Origin: Pseudomonadota bacterium
GTDB taxonomy: Bacteria; Pseudomonadota; Gammaproteobacteria; SZUA-229
Direction of reading: 5' to 3'
Assembly (NCBI GenBank): GCA_015222965.1
Contig: JADFWF010000120.1
Coordinates: forward strand, 1-16,070
DNA length: 16,070 nucleotides
Shown here: in pieces, positions 1 to 6,566 of the stretch
Position numbering within the stretch: position 1 is the first letter of the stretch
Layout: every line of letters begins with the position of its first letter
The notes under the pieces: generated by a model
Databases searched by the model: none
Seen by the model: only the letters and a program-made list of their open reading frames with translations
What the model was told of the DNA's origin: nothing
Program-made: the position numbers and the translations under genes

Positions 1-799
1 CGCTGAACATGAACGGATCATCGAAAGAATGGATGATCCGCGTAGGTACCTGAATATCGACCAGAAACTGCCTGCTGCTGCATTTATCATAATATTCCTG
101 CGCACCGGAAAATCCATGTAATGGCGCGGTCACCTTGTCGTCATAGTCCCAAAAGCTTTTTAGCTGCTTAACATCAACATTCAATGGCGATTCCAATTGT
201 TTAAATTTTTCAATATAGGTTTTTCTTAAAGATATCAGCAAATGTTCACGATATATTTTCGAGACTCCTTGCTCAAGGCGTTTTGCGGCGTCATGCAATC
301 TAAACGGCACTGAAACCGCGACTGCTTTTTTTAAGGGATTATTTTGACCTGTTTCACCCAGCCACTTCAATAAAACATTGCCACCAAGCGAATAACCGAC
401 TGCCGCAAATGGATAACTGCCTGTGACCTTGTTTATGTATTCGACGATGTAGGCCAGATCACCCGTTTCACCCGAATGGTATGCTCGTGCCAATCTATTT
501 ACACGGCCACTGCATCCACGAAAATGCATCAATACCGGTTTATAGCCTGTCTCTTCCAGGCGATACAAAATACCGTTGATATAATGCGAATTGATATTGC
601 CCTCCAGACCGTGCAGGACTAATACTGTTTTATCTGCAGCCTTTTTACTCCAGCAAAGATCGATAAAGTCACCATCTTCAAGCTCAACCTGTTCATTCTT
701 CAAATCAAGCTTATGTCGCTTTTTAAAAAAAACAGGCCAGAGTGTCTGCAGGTGCGGTGAGCGTAACCACCATGCAGGTTTGAAATCTGAGTCAGACAC
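1..799 (-). CDS. YheT-family alpha/beta hydrolase, 3' part outside the window
   Basis: This is the first 266 codons of an alpha/beta-fold hydrolase of the YheT/Embr type; the C-terminus lies beyond position 1. Visible signatures are the N-terminal PAWWLRSPHLQTLWP (residues 8-22), typical of the family, the oxyanion-region HGLEG (63-67), the nucleophile elbow GYSLGGN with Ser137, and a candidate acid residue in SFDDP (about 260). The catalytic His should lie outside the window. The preferred start is GTG at 799, preceded by a weak AGG; a TTG at 814 directly after the sdhE stop is the alternative. The gene follows sdhE by 11 nt and probably shares its transcript. Family members are thought to be esterases or acyltransferases, but the substrate cannot be read from the sequence. 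Family assignment is firm; function is not. Confidence 0.88.
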   Translation of the reverse strand, partial: MSDSDFKPAWWLRSPHLQTLWPVFFKKRHKLDLKNEQVELEDGDFIDLCWSKKAADKTVLVLHGLEGNINSHYINGILYRLEETGYKPVLMHFRGCSGRVNRLARAYHSGETGDLAYIVEYINKVTGSYPFAAVGYSLGGNVLLKWLGETGQNNPLKKAVAVSVPFRLHDAAKRLEQGVSKIYREHLLISLRKTYIEKFKQLESPLNVDVKQLKSFWDYDDKVTAPLHGFSGAQEYYDKCSSRQFLVDIQVPTRIIHSFDDPFMFS

Positions 800-810
800 C
801 AGCCTGAGTC

Positions 811-1065
811 TCAATCAAAGGAAGTATGCTGAATTTGTTGAACGATGCCTGAGATAGACAGATCACTGGACACGCTATTGCCAAGCAATAAATCAAGCAA
901 CGTTTGGTCAGGATACGATAGCAATTGCTCAAACGTTTGCTGTTGCTCCACAGTTAAGTTTATAACTTCTTTATCAACAAAATTATTTAATAAAAGATCG
1001 AGTTCGAGCATGCCGCGGCGACACTGCCAACGATAATTACTAACTGTACTGATTTGCGTCTTCAT
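811..1065 (-). CDS. sdhE: Succinate dehydrogenase flavinylation factor SdhE (CptB/YgfY family)
   Basis: This 84-residue protein belongs to the SdhE/SDH5 (DUF339) family, which promotes covalent attachment of FAD to the SdhA flavoprotein. The family hallmark RGMLELD is at residues 17-23, giving the RGxxE core (Arg17, Gly18, Glu21) that contacts the flavoprotein. Length matches the usual 80-90 residues. The ATG at 1065 lies 3 nt after the sdhB stop and has no good Shine-Dalgarno sequence, so translation is probably coupled to sdhB. Its position next to sdhAB fits its role. In E. coli sdhE is not beside the sdh genes, so the linkage here is informative rather than universal. Confidence 0.93.
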   Translation of the reverse strand: MKTQISTVSNYRWQCRRGMLELDLLLNNFVDKEVINLTVEQQQTFEQLLSYPDQTLLDLLLGNSVSSDLSISGIVQQIQHTSFD

Positions 1066-1068
1066 CGA

Positions 1069-1767
1069 TTAGAGAGAACGTGTAACCATTTTAGCTTTGA
1101 TACGCCCGATGGCTTTTGTCGGATTTAAACCCTTGGGACAGACATGAACACAGTTCATAATCGTATGACATCGGAATAGTTTAAACGGCCCTTCCAGTTC
1201 TTCCAGGCGTTTCTCAAAATCCTGATCACGGCTGTCTTCGATAAACCGTGATGCCTGCAACAATGCTGCAGGCCCGAGAAATTTATCCGGGTTCCACCAA
1301 AATGATGGACACGCCGTCGAACAACAGGCGCACAGAACACACTCGTACAAACCATCAAGCCGTTCGCGTTGTTCGGGGGTTTGAGGAAGTTCGACTTCCG
1401 GCATCGGGTCATTCACGATCAGATACGGTTTTACCGCACGGTACTGTTTATAAAACTGGTCCATATCAATGATCAGATCACGGATTACCGGCAGGCCGGG
1501 TAACGGTTTTACCTCGATCGGCTGTTTCAGATCATCCAACGGCGTAATACATGCGAGACCATTAACACCATTGATATTCATACCATCCGAACCACAGACA
1601 CCCTCTCCGCATGAACGACGGAAACTTAAGGTTTGATCCTGCTCATCTTTTATTCTCAACAGCGCAGCCAGCAACATAGTGCCCGGCTCGATATCATTCA
1701 GTTCATAATCCTGAACATGCGGTTTAGTGTCGTTTTCCGGGTTGAAACGATAGATTTTAAATTTCAC
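1069..1767 (-). CDS. sdhB: Succinate dehydrogenase iron-sulfur subunit SdhB
   Basis: This 232-residue subunit of complex II carries three Fe-S clusters that pass electrons from SdhA FADH2 to quinone. The [2Fe-2S] ligands are Cys53, Cys58 and Cys73, with Asp61 (in CGSDG) at the position where E. coli SdhB also uses Asp. The [4Fe-4S]/[3Fe-4S] region has CVLCACCSTACP (143-154) and CHTIMNCVHVCP (200-211). FWW at 156-158 matches the Trp pair near the quinone site. The start is a GTG at 1767, supported by a strong AGGAGG 7 nt upstream. Unlike most sdh operons, the gene is separated from sdhA by 178 bp containing repeats, so its independent ribosome-binding site matters. sdhE follows after 3 nt. Confidence 0.97.
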   Translation of the reverse strand: MKFKIYRFNPENDTKPHVQDYELNDIEPGTMLLAALLRIKDEQDQTLSFRRSCGEGVCGSDGMNINGVNGLACITPLDDLKQPIEVKPLPGLPVIRDLIIDMDQFYKQYRAVKPYLIVNDPMPEVELPQTPEQRERLDGLYECVLCACCSTACPSFWWNPDKFLGPAALLQASRFIEDSRDQDFEKRLEELEGPFKLFRCHTIMNCVHVCPKGLNPTKAIGRIKAKMVTRSL

Positions 1768-1828
1768 GAATCAACCTCCTATACTTATTAGTGCTGGGAT
1801 ACATACACGCAGAAGAAAGCCTTATTGT

Positions 1829-1904
1829 TTTTGCGATCACTAGCGTGGCAATCTTACTTAGACGAGTGTAAAACCTGAACGAGATTGCTTCGTTCCTCGC
1901 AATG
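1829..1904. repeat. Degraded copy of a palindromic interspersed repeat between sdhA and sdhB
   Basis: The right arm (1881-1904) reads GAGATTGCTTCGTTCC then TCGCAATG, and the left arm (about 1829-1854) keeps TTGCGA and AGCGTGGCAATCT. The ends still pair (TTGCGA with TCGCAA, AGATTGC with GCAATCT), but the middles of the arms have diverged. Total length of about 76 bp and the arm ends match the intact 77-bp copy at 8151-8227, so I infer that both belong to one family of short, non-coding palindromic elements. Confidence 0.7.
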
Positions 1905-1913
1905 ACATTAAAC

Positions 1914-1941
1914 TTTTCATTTTTCATTTTTCGTTTTTCAT
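1914..1941. repeat. Four tandem copies of a 7-mer (TTTTCAT)
   Basis: Four adjacent 7-nt units are visible: TTTTCAT, TTTTCAT, TTTTCGT and TTTTCAT. Only the third differs, by one base. The array ends 4 nt beyond the sdhA stop codon and abuts the degraded palindromic element. It may be slippage-prone and could mark the edge of the inserted repeat. Confidence 0.85.
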
Positions 1942-1945
1942 TGCG

Positions 1946-3739
1946 TCAATAGACGCGAGGTTTAGGAGGGAAACTTTCAACAGACAGCGGTCTTGTTCTT
2001 ACCGGTTTGTAATCCAGTCCATTCTCAAAAGAATACAGGCTATGGCGCATCCATGATTTATCATCACGTTCGATAAAATCTGTACGCGAATGCGCACCGC
2101 GGCTTTCTTCTCGAGCGTACGCTGAATGTATCGTTGCTAACGCACACGCCATCAGATTTTCCAGCTCAAAAGCTTCAACTCTGGCGGTATTGAATGTAAA
2201 ACTCTGGTCATCGACCTTCACATTTTTCATCCGCTGCGCAAGCTGCTCTACCTTATCCACACCCTGCTTTAATATTTCCTTGTTTCTAAATACGCTGCAG
2301 TGTTCTTCCATCGTCTGTTTCAATTCTTTACGTAAACCTGCAACCGTTTCATCACCGCTGCCCTGCTGATCAAAACGGTTCACTTTTTCTACAACCTTTT
2401 TTATCACTTCATCATCGATAACACGGTGATATTTATTTTCCTTTAGATATCCGATGATGTGATTAGCTGCCGCACGGCCGAACACGAGAATATCCAGCAA
2501 TGAGTTACCACCTAAACGATTACCACCATGTACCGAGACACAGGCACACTCACCCGCGGCATACAGACCCGCCACCGGTTCTTCAGGCGTATCTTTGACC
2601 GGCACAACAACCTGTCCATAACGATTGGTGGGAATACCGCCCATGGTGTAATGCGCAGTCGGAAAAACCGGGATTGGGGCTTCTGCAGGATCGATACCCA
2701 AAAAGGTGATGCATGTCTGACGGATGCCAGGCAGCCGTTTTTGAATAACGGCTTCACCCAGATGATCCAGCTTTAACATCACATGGTCTTTGTTCGGACC
2801 GCAGCCACGCCCCTCCCGCACTTCGATCGCTATCGCACGACTAACAACATCACGACTGGCAAGATCTTTGGCCTTAGGTGCGTATCGCTCCATCAGGCGT
2901 TCACCATCACCATTCACCAGGTAACCGCCTTCACCACGAGCGCCCTCGGTAATCAGCATGCCTCTGCCGGCGATACCCGTAGGATGGAATTGGAAGAACT
3001 CCATATCCTGCAACGGAATACCTGCGCGCATCGCCATGCCCATACCGTCCCCGGTATTTATCAATGCGTTGGTCGTGGTCTTGAATAACTGGCCAGCACC
3101 ACCCGTTGCCAGCAAGGTGGTTTTTGCTTCGATAACCGTTATCTGGCCATCTTGAATATTAAACACCACAGCACCGAGTACACGGCCTTCGTCATCTTTT
3201 AACAGGTCAACAGCAAAGTATTCATCAAAAAAATGGGTTTTGGCACGAATATTCTGCTGATACAAACTGTGCAAAATTGCATGGCCGGTGCGGTCAGCTG
3301 CTGCACAGGTGCGTGCGGCCTGATCTCCGCCAAAGTTCTGGCTCTGCCCGCCAAATGCACGTTGATAGATCTTACCGTTATCCAGCCTAGAAAATGGCAC
3401 GCCAAAGTGCTCAAGTTCATACACCGCTTTAGGCGCTGCCCGGCACATATATTCGATCGAATCCTGATCTCCGAGGTAGTCTCCGCCTTTGACCGTATCA
3501 AACATGTGCCAGTGCCAGTTATCTGGAGAGACATTAGCTAACGCTGCATTCATTCCACCCTGCGCAGCAACAGTATGCGAACGCGTGGGGAATACTTTCG
3601 AAACCACGGCAACACTTAGATCCGCTTCCGCCAGTTGCAGTGAAGCACGCAAGCCGCCGCCGCCAGCACCGATGATTAAAGTATCGAATTGCCGCCGCTC
3701 TATCGATGACATATCTATTGAATTTGTATCGTTACTCAT
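1946..3739 (-). CDS. sdhA: Succinate dehydrogenase flavoprotein subunit SdhA
   Basis: This 597-residue catalytic subunit oxidises succinate to fumarate on the cytoplasmic face of the inner membrane. The dinucleotide-binding motif GAGGGGLRASLQLAEA begins at residue 24. RSHTVAAQGG follows, with His55 as the expected covalent FAD attachment site, the bond that SdhE promotes. Substrate-site motifs are present: FHPTGI with His252, TEGARGEGG (264-272), SRDVVSR with Arg296 or Arg301, HYTMGG with His363, and HGGNRLGGNS with Arg408. The C-terminal R-x-D-F region and SWMRHSL are also typical. Length is close to E. coli SdhA (588). The gene starts 7 nt after the sdhD stop, with GGG 11 nt upstream of the ATG as a weak ribosome-binding site. 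Confidence 0.98.
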   Translation of the reverse strand: MSNDTNSIDMSSIERRQFDTLIIGAGGGGLRASLQLAEADLSVAVVSKVFPTRSHTVAAQGGMNAALANVSPDNWHWHMFDTVKGGDYLGDQDSIEYMCRAAPKAVYELEHFGVPFSRLDNGKIYQRAFGGQSQNFGGDQAARTCAAADRTGHAILHSLYQQNIRAKTHFFDEYFAVDLLKDDEGRVLGAVVFNIQDGQITVIEAKTTLLATGGAGQLFKTTTNALINTGDGMGMAMRAGIPLQDMEFFQFHPTGIAGRGMLITEGARGEGGYLVNGDGERLMERYAPKAKDLASRDVVSRAIAIEVREGRGCGPNKDHVMLKLDHLGEAVIQKRLPGIRQTCITFLGIDPAEAPIPVFPTAHYTMGGIPTNRYGQVVVPVKDTPEEPVAGLYAAGECACVSVHGGNRLGGNSLLDILVFGRAAANHIIGYLKENKYHRVIDDEVIKKVVEKVNRFDQQGSGDETVAGLRKELKQTMEEHCSVFRNKEILKQGVDKVEQLAQRMKNVKVDDQSFTFNTARVEAFELENLMACALATIHSAYAREESRGAHSRTDFIERDDKSWMRHSLYSFENGLDYKPVRTRPLSVESFPPKPRVY

Positions 3740-3746
3740 TAAGCGA

Positions 3747-4097
3747 CTACCCTATACTGACAACAGAGAGTAAAAGTATTCTAAAAACCCACAGACCGCT
3801 GCCTATTAAAATACCGATCAGGATAGCGAGGATAAAGATCCTGAACATGATGTTATGCACATAATCCAGCACTACATCACGCATACCGATCCACGCATGA
3901 AACAGCAAAGCGATAACAAATATACCAACGACGGTAGTATTAAACGGGTTATATAACCAGTTCTTCCAGGACTCATAGGCGATTGCGTCAGCGGTAAAAT
4001 AACAGGATGCCGCATAAACGATAAACAGTACGATATACACCGCACTGACACGCTGAATCACCCAGGGTCGGAGCCCTTCTAAAACATACAGGCTCAT
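3747..4097 (-). CDS. sdhD: Succinate dehydrogenase membrane anchor subunit SdhD
   Basis: This 116-residue integral membrane protein is one of the two cytochrome b anchors of complex II. Three hydrophobic helices are visible at about residues 14-35, 55-75 and 85-110. RVSAVYIV near the N-terminus and HAWIGMRDVVLDYVH (67-81) are diagnostic. His67 corresponds to the axial heme b ligand, and Tyr79 to the quinone-site tyrosine of E. coli SdhD (His71 and Tyr83). The ATG overlaps the sdhC stop in an ATGA arrangement, so the two anchors should be translationally coupled. A G-rich stretch just upstream may serve as the ribosome-binding site. Confidence 0.94.
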   Translation of the reverse strand: MSLYVLEGLRPWVIQRVSAVYIVLFIVYAASCYFTADAIAYESWKNWLYNPFNTTVVGIFVIALLFHAWIGMRDVVLDYVHNIMFRIFILAILIGILIGSGLWVFRILLLSVVSIG

Positions 4098-4486
4098 ATC
4101 CCCATTCCCCAGACAATAACAAATAATGTTAAAACTTCAGCTGCCATCACCAGCCATGCGCCAGTGCGGGCCTGCGATTTTTCAACGCCGATTTCAGCAT
4201 CGATTAACAAAAAACGAATGCCTGCAAAAAAATGATGTGCGATCGACCATAACAGCAAGATCTGCACGATCAACATCACCGGCTGGTCAAGGATCTGCTG
4301 AACCCTGGCAAACGAATCCTGTGACTCAATGGAAAGATCAAGTAAATAAACTGCAAATGGCAATGATAGAAAAAGAAGCACACCGGTGATGCGGTGAGCG
4401 AATGACACGATACCCGGAACAGGTAAACGAATTTTTAATAGATTTAAGTAAACGGGTCGATTATCAGACATCAGTCTGCCAACCAT
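4094..4486 (-). CDS. sdhC: Succinate dehydrogenase cytochrome b556 subunit SdhC
   Basis: This 130-residue anchor subunit binds heme b and quinone together with SdhD. RPVYLNLLKIRLP is followed by SFAHRITGV, with Ser28 and Arg32 matching the quinone-binding Ser and Arg of the family. AHHFFAGIRFLLID contains the heme ligand; His85 aligns best with E. coli His84. Three membrane helices are evident at about 30-50, 70-95 and 108-129. Two starts are possible. ATG at 4486 has AAGGG 6 nt upstream and is chosen here. ATG at 4471 gives the more typical MSDNRP N-terminus but lacks a Shine-Dalgarno sequence. It is the first gene of the operon, with a promoter candidate about 130 nt upstream. Confidence 0.95.
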   Translation of the reverse strand: MVGRLMSDNRPVYLNLLKIRLPVPGIVSFAHRITGVLLFLSLPFAVYLLDLSIESQDSFARVQQILDQPVMLIVQILLLWSIAHHFFAGIRFLLIDAEIGVEKSQARTGAWLVMAAEVLTLFVIVWGMGI

Positions 4487-4575
4487 AAAACGCCCTTTTT
4501 AGCCATCCGTAGTAGTCAGCCATAGTATTAAGCCTGATGCATTTATTATTATTTTATTGATGCTGATAAACCTAA

Positions 4576-4587
4576 AAGGTTCACCTT
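4576..4587. promoter_or_regulatory. Short perfect dyad in the sdhC leader
   Basis: AAGGTTCACCTT forms a perfect 5-bp inverted repeat (AAGGT / ACCTT) with a 2-nt centre. It lies between the candidate sdh promoter and sdhC. It could be an operator half-site pair, but I do not recognise the regulator, and dyads this short also occur by chance. Confidence 0.2.
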
Positions 4588-4612
4588 AATGAAACATAGT
4601 ATTTGCAATTGA

Positions 4613-4640
4613 ATTTGAAGCAAATGACTGACGATGTCAA
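4613..4640 (-). promoter_or_regulatory. Candidate sigma70 promoter for the sdh operon
   Basis: On the minus strand a perfect TTGACA (-35, 4640-4635) is followed by TCAAAT (4/6 match, 16-nt spacer) or CAAATT (3/6, 17-nt spacer). It points toward sdhC and would leave a leader of about 120 nt. The -35 box is convincing and the -10 box weak, as in promoters that need an activator. Confidence 0.4.
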
Positions 4641-4680
4641 GAAGACTAACAGCCGTTCCCAGCTATCTAAGCACGCTGCT

Positions 4681-4959
4681 TTAATAGACACTTCCTATCA
4701 TTAAAACGACACGTTTCTGTACAGATTCTTTATCATCATACGAGATGCCATGACGTGCAAACTCGGTGCGAAAACAATGGGCATCTCGTAAAGCGCATAA
4801 CTGGCGATATTGAATATTTTCCAGCACACTGGACATCTGAACCGCATATTCAGACACCTCTACATCAGACATACGATCAACATCAGGCGAAGCCACAGCA
4901 CGCACAGTCGTTAAGGCAAAACCGGCTATTAATACAACAGATCGTAATAAATGTTTCAT
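4681..4959 (-). CDS. Small exported protein of unknown function
   Basis: I do not recognise this 92-residue protein. Its N-terminus, MKHLLRSVVLIAGFALT followed by TVRAVASPD, reads as a Sec signal peptide with likely cleavage after AVA. The mature part is about 70 residues, mostly helical in appearance, with two cysteines in CALRDAHC (7 apart) that could form a disulfide in the periplasm. ATG at 4959 is chosen because AGGGG lies 5 nt upstream; a GTG two codons earlier overlaps that ribosome-binding site and is unlikely. It stands alone, transcribed divergently from ygfZ and upstream of, but about 190 nt away from, sdhC. The signal peptide, ribosome-binding site and clean start make it a real gene; any role is unknown. 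Confidence 0.7.
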   Translation of the reverse strand: MKHLLRSVVLIAGFALTTVRAVASPDVDRMSDVEVSEYAVQMSSVLENIQYRQLCALRDAHCFRTEFARHGISYDDKESVQKRVVLMIGSVY

Positions 4960-5223
4960 AGGCACCCCTGAAATGATAGTGTTGGCAACAATTCTAGAGG
5001 TTTTACCTATATCTACTTGACAGATAACGACAGCGCATTAGCCATACACGCCAATATTATTTATCTATTTTTCAATGTGTTATACATTATTTTTAGCTAA
5101 TAAGATTAAATGAACTACTTTATCAATCACAATATGCCGCAGTGTAAAAACCACACTAAAACTATAATGATTTACTGGTGAAAGTTGTCTAAGATTCGCC
5201 TAACAAAACTACCCTGAAAACAG
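4960..5223. other. Divergent intergenic region with weak promoter elements
   Basis: This 264-bp AT-rich stretch separates the small exported-protein gene (minus) from ygfZ (plus). Toward the minus gene a TAGAAT (-10 like, 4996-4991) is present without a good -35. Toward ygfZ there is a perfect TATAAT at 5163-5168. No additional open reading frame or RNA gene is apparent. Confidence 0.5.
5141..5168 (+). promoter_or_regulatory. ygfZ: Candidate ygfZ promoter with a dyad at the -35 position
   Basis: A perfect -10 TATAAT lies at 5163-5168, about 55 nt before the ygfZ ATG. No -35 match stands at the right distance; instead there is an inverted repeat AGTGT-N7-ACACT (5141-5157). A promoter lacking a -35 box with a dyad in its place is compatible with activator control, but this is inference. 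Confidence 0.35.
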
Positions 5224-6279
5224 ATGAATAACGACTGGAAAAACTACCTGCTAGGCCAAGGCGCACAGCATACCGAAGAAGATGGCTTCCGATTTGACGA
5301 TGATGCCTCCAGCAATCTGAAAGCAGATAACACAGATATATTATGTGACCTCTCACAATTTAGTACTGTAGTTATCGCAGGTGACGATGCCGCTGATTTC
5401 ATGCAGGGCCAGTTCACAAATGATATAGAAAAAGTAGATGACAGTACCAGCCAGCTAGATGCCTTCTGTAACAATAAGGGCCGCATGATCGCCAACTTTC
5501 GATTATTTAGATATCAGCAAAACTATTTTTTCAGTTTAAAAAATACTCTCGTCGAACAGAGTATCCAACATTTGCAAAATTATATCCTGCGTGCACAGGT
5601 AGCAATTCAGGATGTCAGCGAACAATTAGTCCATCTGGGTATCAGCGGTAAGAATGCTGAAAAACACCTGTTACCTTTTATTGAAATAAATAATCTGGAG
5701 ATTGACAGTGTTTCACAAAATGAAAACTACCTTGTTATCCGGGCTGCCGACTCGCATGGAAATGAGAGTCCACGCTATGAAATTTTCTGTTCATTTGAAC
5801 ACGCCACAAAATTATGGCAAGCGGTCAGCACATCGGCCGAAGCCGTCAATTCAGCAGCCTGGGATTATCTGAACATTCAAGCCGGCCTTCCCTTTATAGA
5901 TAGTAATACCAGTGAAGAATTTGTCCCGCAGATGGCAAACATGGATCTGATCAATGGTGTTAGTTTCACCAAAGGCTGCTTTACCGGTCAGGAAATTGTG
6001 GCGCGCATGCACTACCTTGGCAAACTCAAAAAACGCTGTTTCAAAGTACATATTGCCAGTGAGGACAGACCTGAAACGGGTGATAAATTATTTGCTGAAA
6101 ATGCGAAAGCAGGCCAAAACACCGGCATGATCATTCAGGCAGAAAAAAATCCAGAATCCGGTTATGACGCACTTGCTGTTTTACAGATCGCGGATACTGG
6201 TTCAAATTTGTTTTTGAATGATGCTGATGGACCGGTTGTTACCGTTAAAGAACTGCCATACAGCTTTAACAACGAATAA
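5224..6279 (+). CDS. ygfZ: Folate-binding Fe-S cluster protein YgfZ (IBA57/CAF17 family)
   Basis: This 351-residue tetrahydrofolate-dependent protein is structurally related to the GcvT aminomethyltransferase and supports assembly or repair of certain Fe-S enzymes. The signature KGCFTGQE is at residues 250-257, with the conserved Cys252 that defines the family, followed by RMHYLGKLKKR. The N-terminal half shows the usual pattern: GDDAADFMQGQFTND (53-67) and FCNNKGRMIANFRL (81-94). Length is slightly above E. coli YgfZ (326). It is the only plus-strand gene and is convergent with lysS. No strong Shine-Dalgarno sequence precedes the ATG at 5224, so the start is moderately supported. In E. coli ygfZ is near sdhE (ygfY), and here it lies about 4 kb from sdhE across the sdh operon. 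Confidence 0.93.
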   Translation: MNNDWKNYLLGQGAQHTEEDGFRFDDDASSNLKADNTDILCDLSQFSTVVIAGDDAADFMQGQFTNDIEKVDDSTSQLDAFCNNKGRMIANFRLFRYQQNYFFSLKNTLVEQSIQHLQNYILRAQVAIQDVSEQLVHLGISGKNAEKHLLPFIEINNLEIDSVSQNENYLVIRAADSHGNESPRYEIFCSFEHATKLWQAVSTSAEAVNSAAWDYLNIQAGLPFIDSNTSEEFVPQMANMDLINGVSFTKGCFTGQEIVARMHYLGKLKKRCFKVHIASEDRPETGDKLFAENAKAGQNTGMIIQAEKNPESGYDALAVLQIADTGSNLFLNDADGPVVTVKELPYSFNNE

Positions 6280-6345
6280 CTGCGTAAGTTTTCTTCTGAT
6301 GGCTGCTATCGGCCAGTAACAGACGTCGTTAGTCATTAGTTTCTT

Positions 6346-6421
6346 TGTAGGCCGTCATAAGCGGTAGTGTTGCCGGCGCTTTCTCCGACAGTGCCTGCAA
6401 CGTTCCTTATGCAGGCCTACA
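6346..6421. repeat. Imperfect inverted repeat with TGTAGGCC ends
   Basis: The terminal 8-mers TGTAGGCC and GGCCTACA are perfectly complementary, and internal blocks also pair (CATAAG with CTTAT, GTTGC with GCAAC, GCC with GGC), giving a 76-bp hairpin-forming element. Flanking sequence also shows partial inverted similarity: GTCATTAG around 6332 against CCAATGAC around 6437. It resembles a short non-coding palindromic repeat rather than an intrinsic terminator, since no T-run follows. Confidence 0.7.
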
Positions 6422-6458
6422 TGTCTGACGAAAGACCAATGACGAAGGACCAACGACT

Positions 6459-6475
6459 AGCGGACTACGTCCGCT
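6459..6475. repeat. Perfect 7-bp hairpin
   Basis: AGCGGAC-TAC-GTCCGCT is a perfect 7-bp stem with a 3-nt loop, downstream of ygfZ. Only two further T residues follow on the plus strand, so its value as a terminator is doubtful. It may help stabilise the 3' end of the ygfZ transcript. Confidence 0.45.
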
Positions 6476-6505
6476 TTGGCTCAACAGCAGCCATTAGTTT
6501 TCTGG

Positions 6506-6542
6506 CATCTACTGTCAGATCAAGTTTGATCTACTACAGATG
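6506..6542. repeat. Interrupted inverted repeat just after the lysS stop
   Basis: CATCT ... AGATCAA-GT-TTGATCT ... AGATG forms a 7-bp inner palindrome and a 5-bp outer stem separated by an internal loop. It begins about 25 nt past the lysS stop codon on the minus strand. No T-tract follows, so it is at best a transcript-end stabilising hairpin or a Rho-dependent end. Confidence 0.45.
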
Positions 6543-6566
6543 AACATTTCTATTTTCCTGCATGAA

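Noticed and set aside
4960..4965. GTG at 4965 as start of the small exported protein
   Set aside because: It overlaps the AGGGG ribosome-binding site that is well spaced for the ATG at 4959.
5017..5022. TTGACA as a -35 box for ygfZ
   Set aside because: No acceptable -10 hexamer lies 16-18 nt downstream, and it is about 200 nt from the start codon.
6459..6475. Hairpin after ygfZ as an intrinsic terminator
   Set aside because: The stem is perfect, but only a short T stretch follows before GG, so it is listed only as a repeat.
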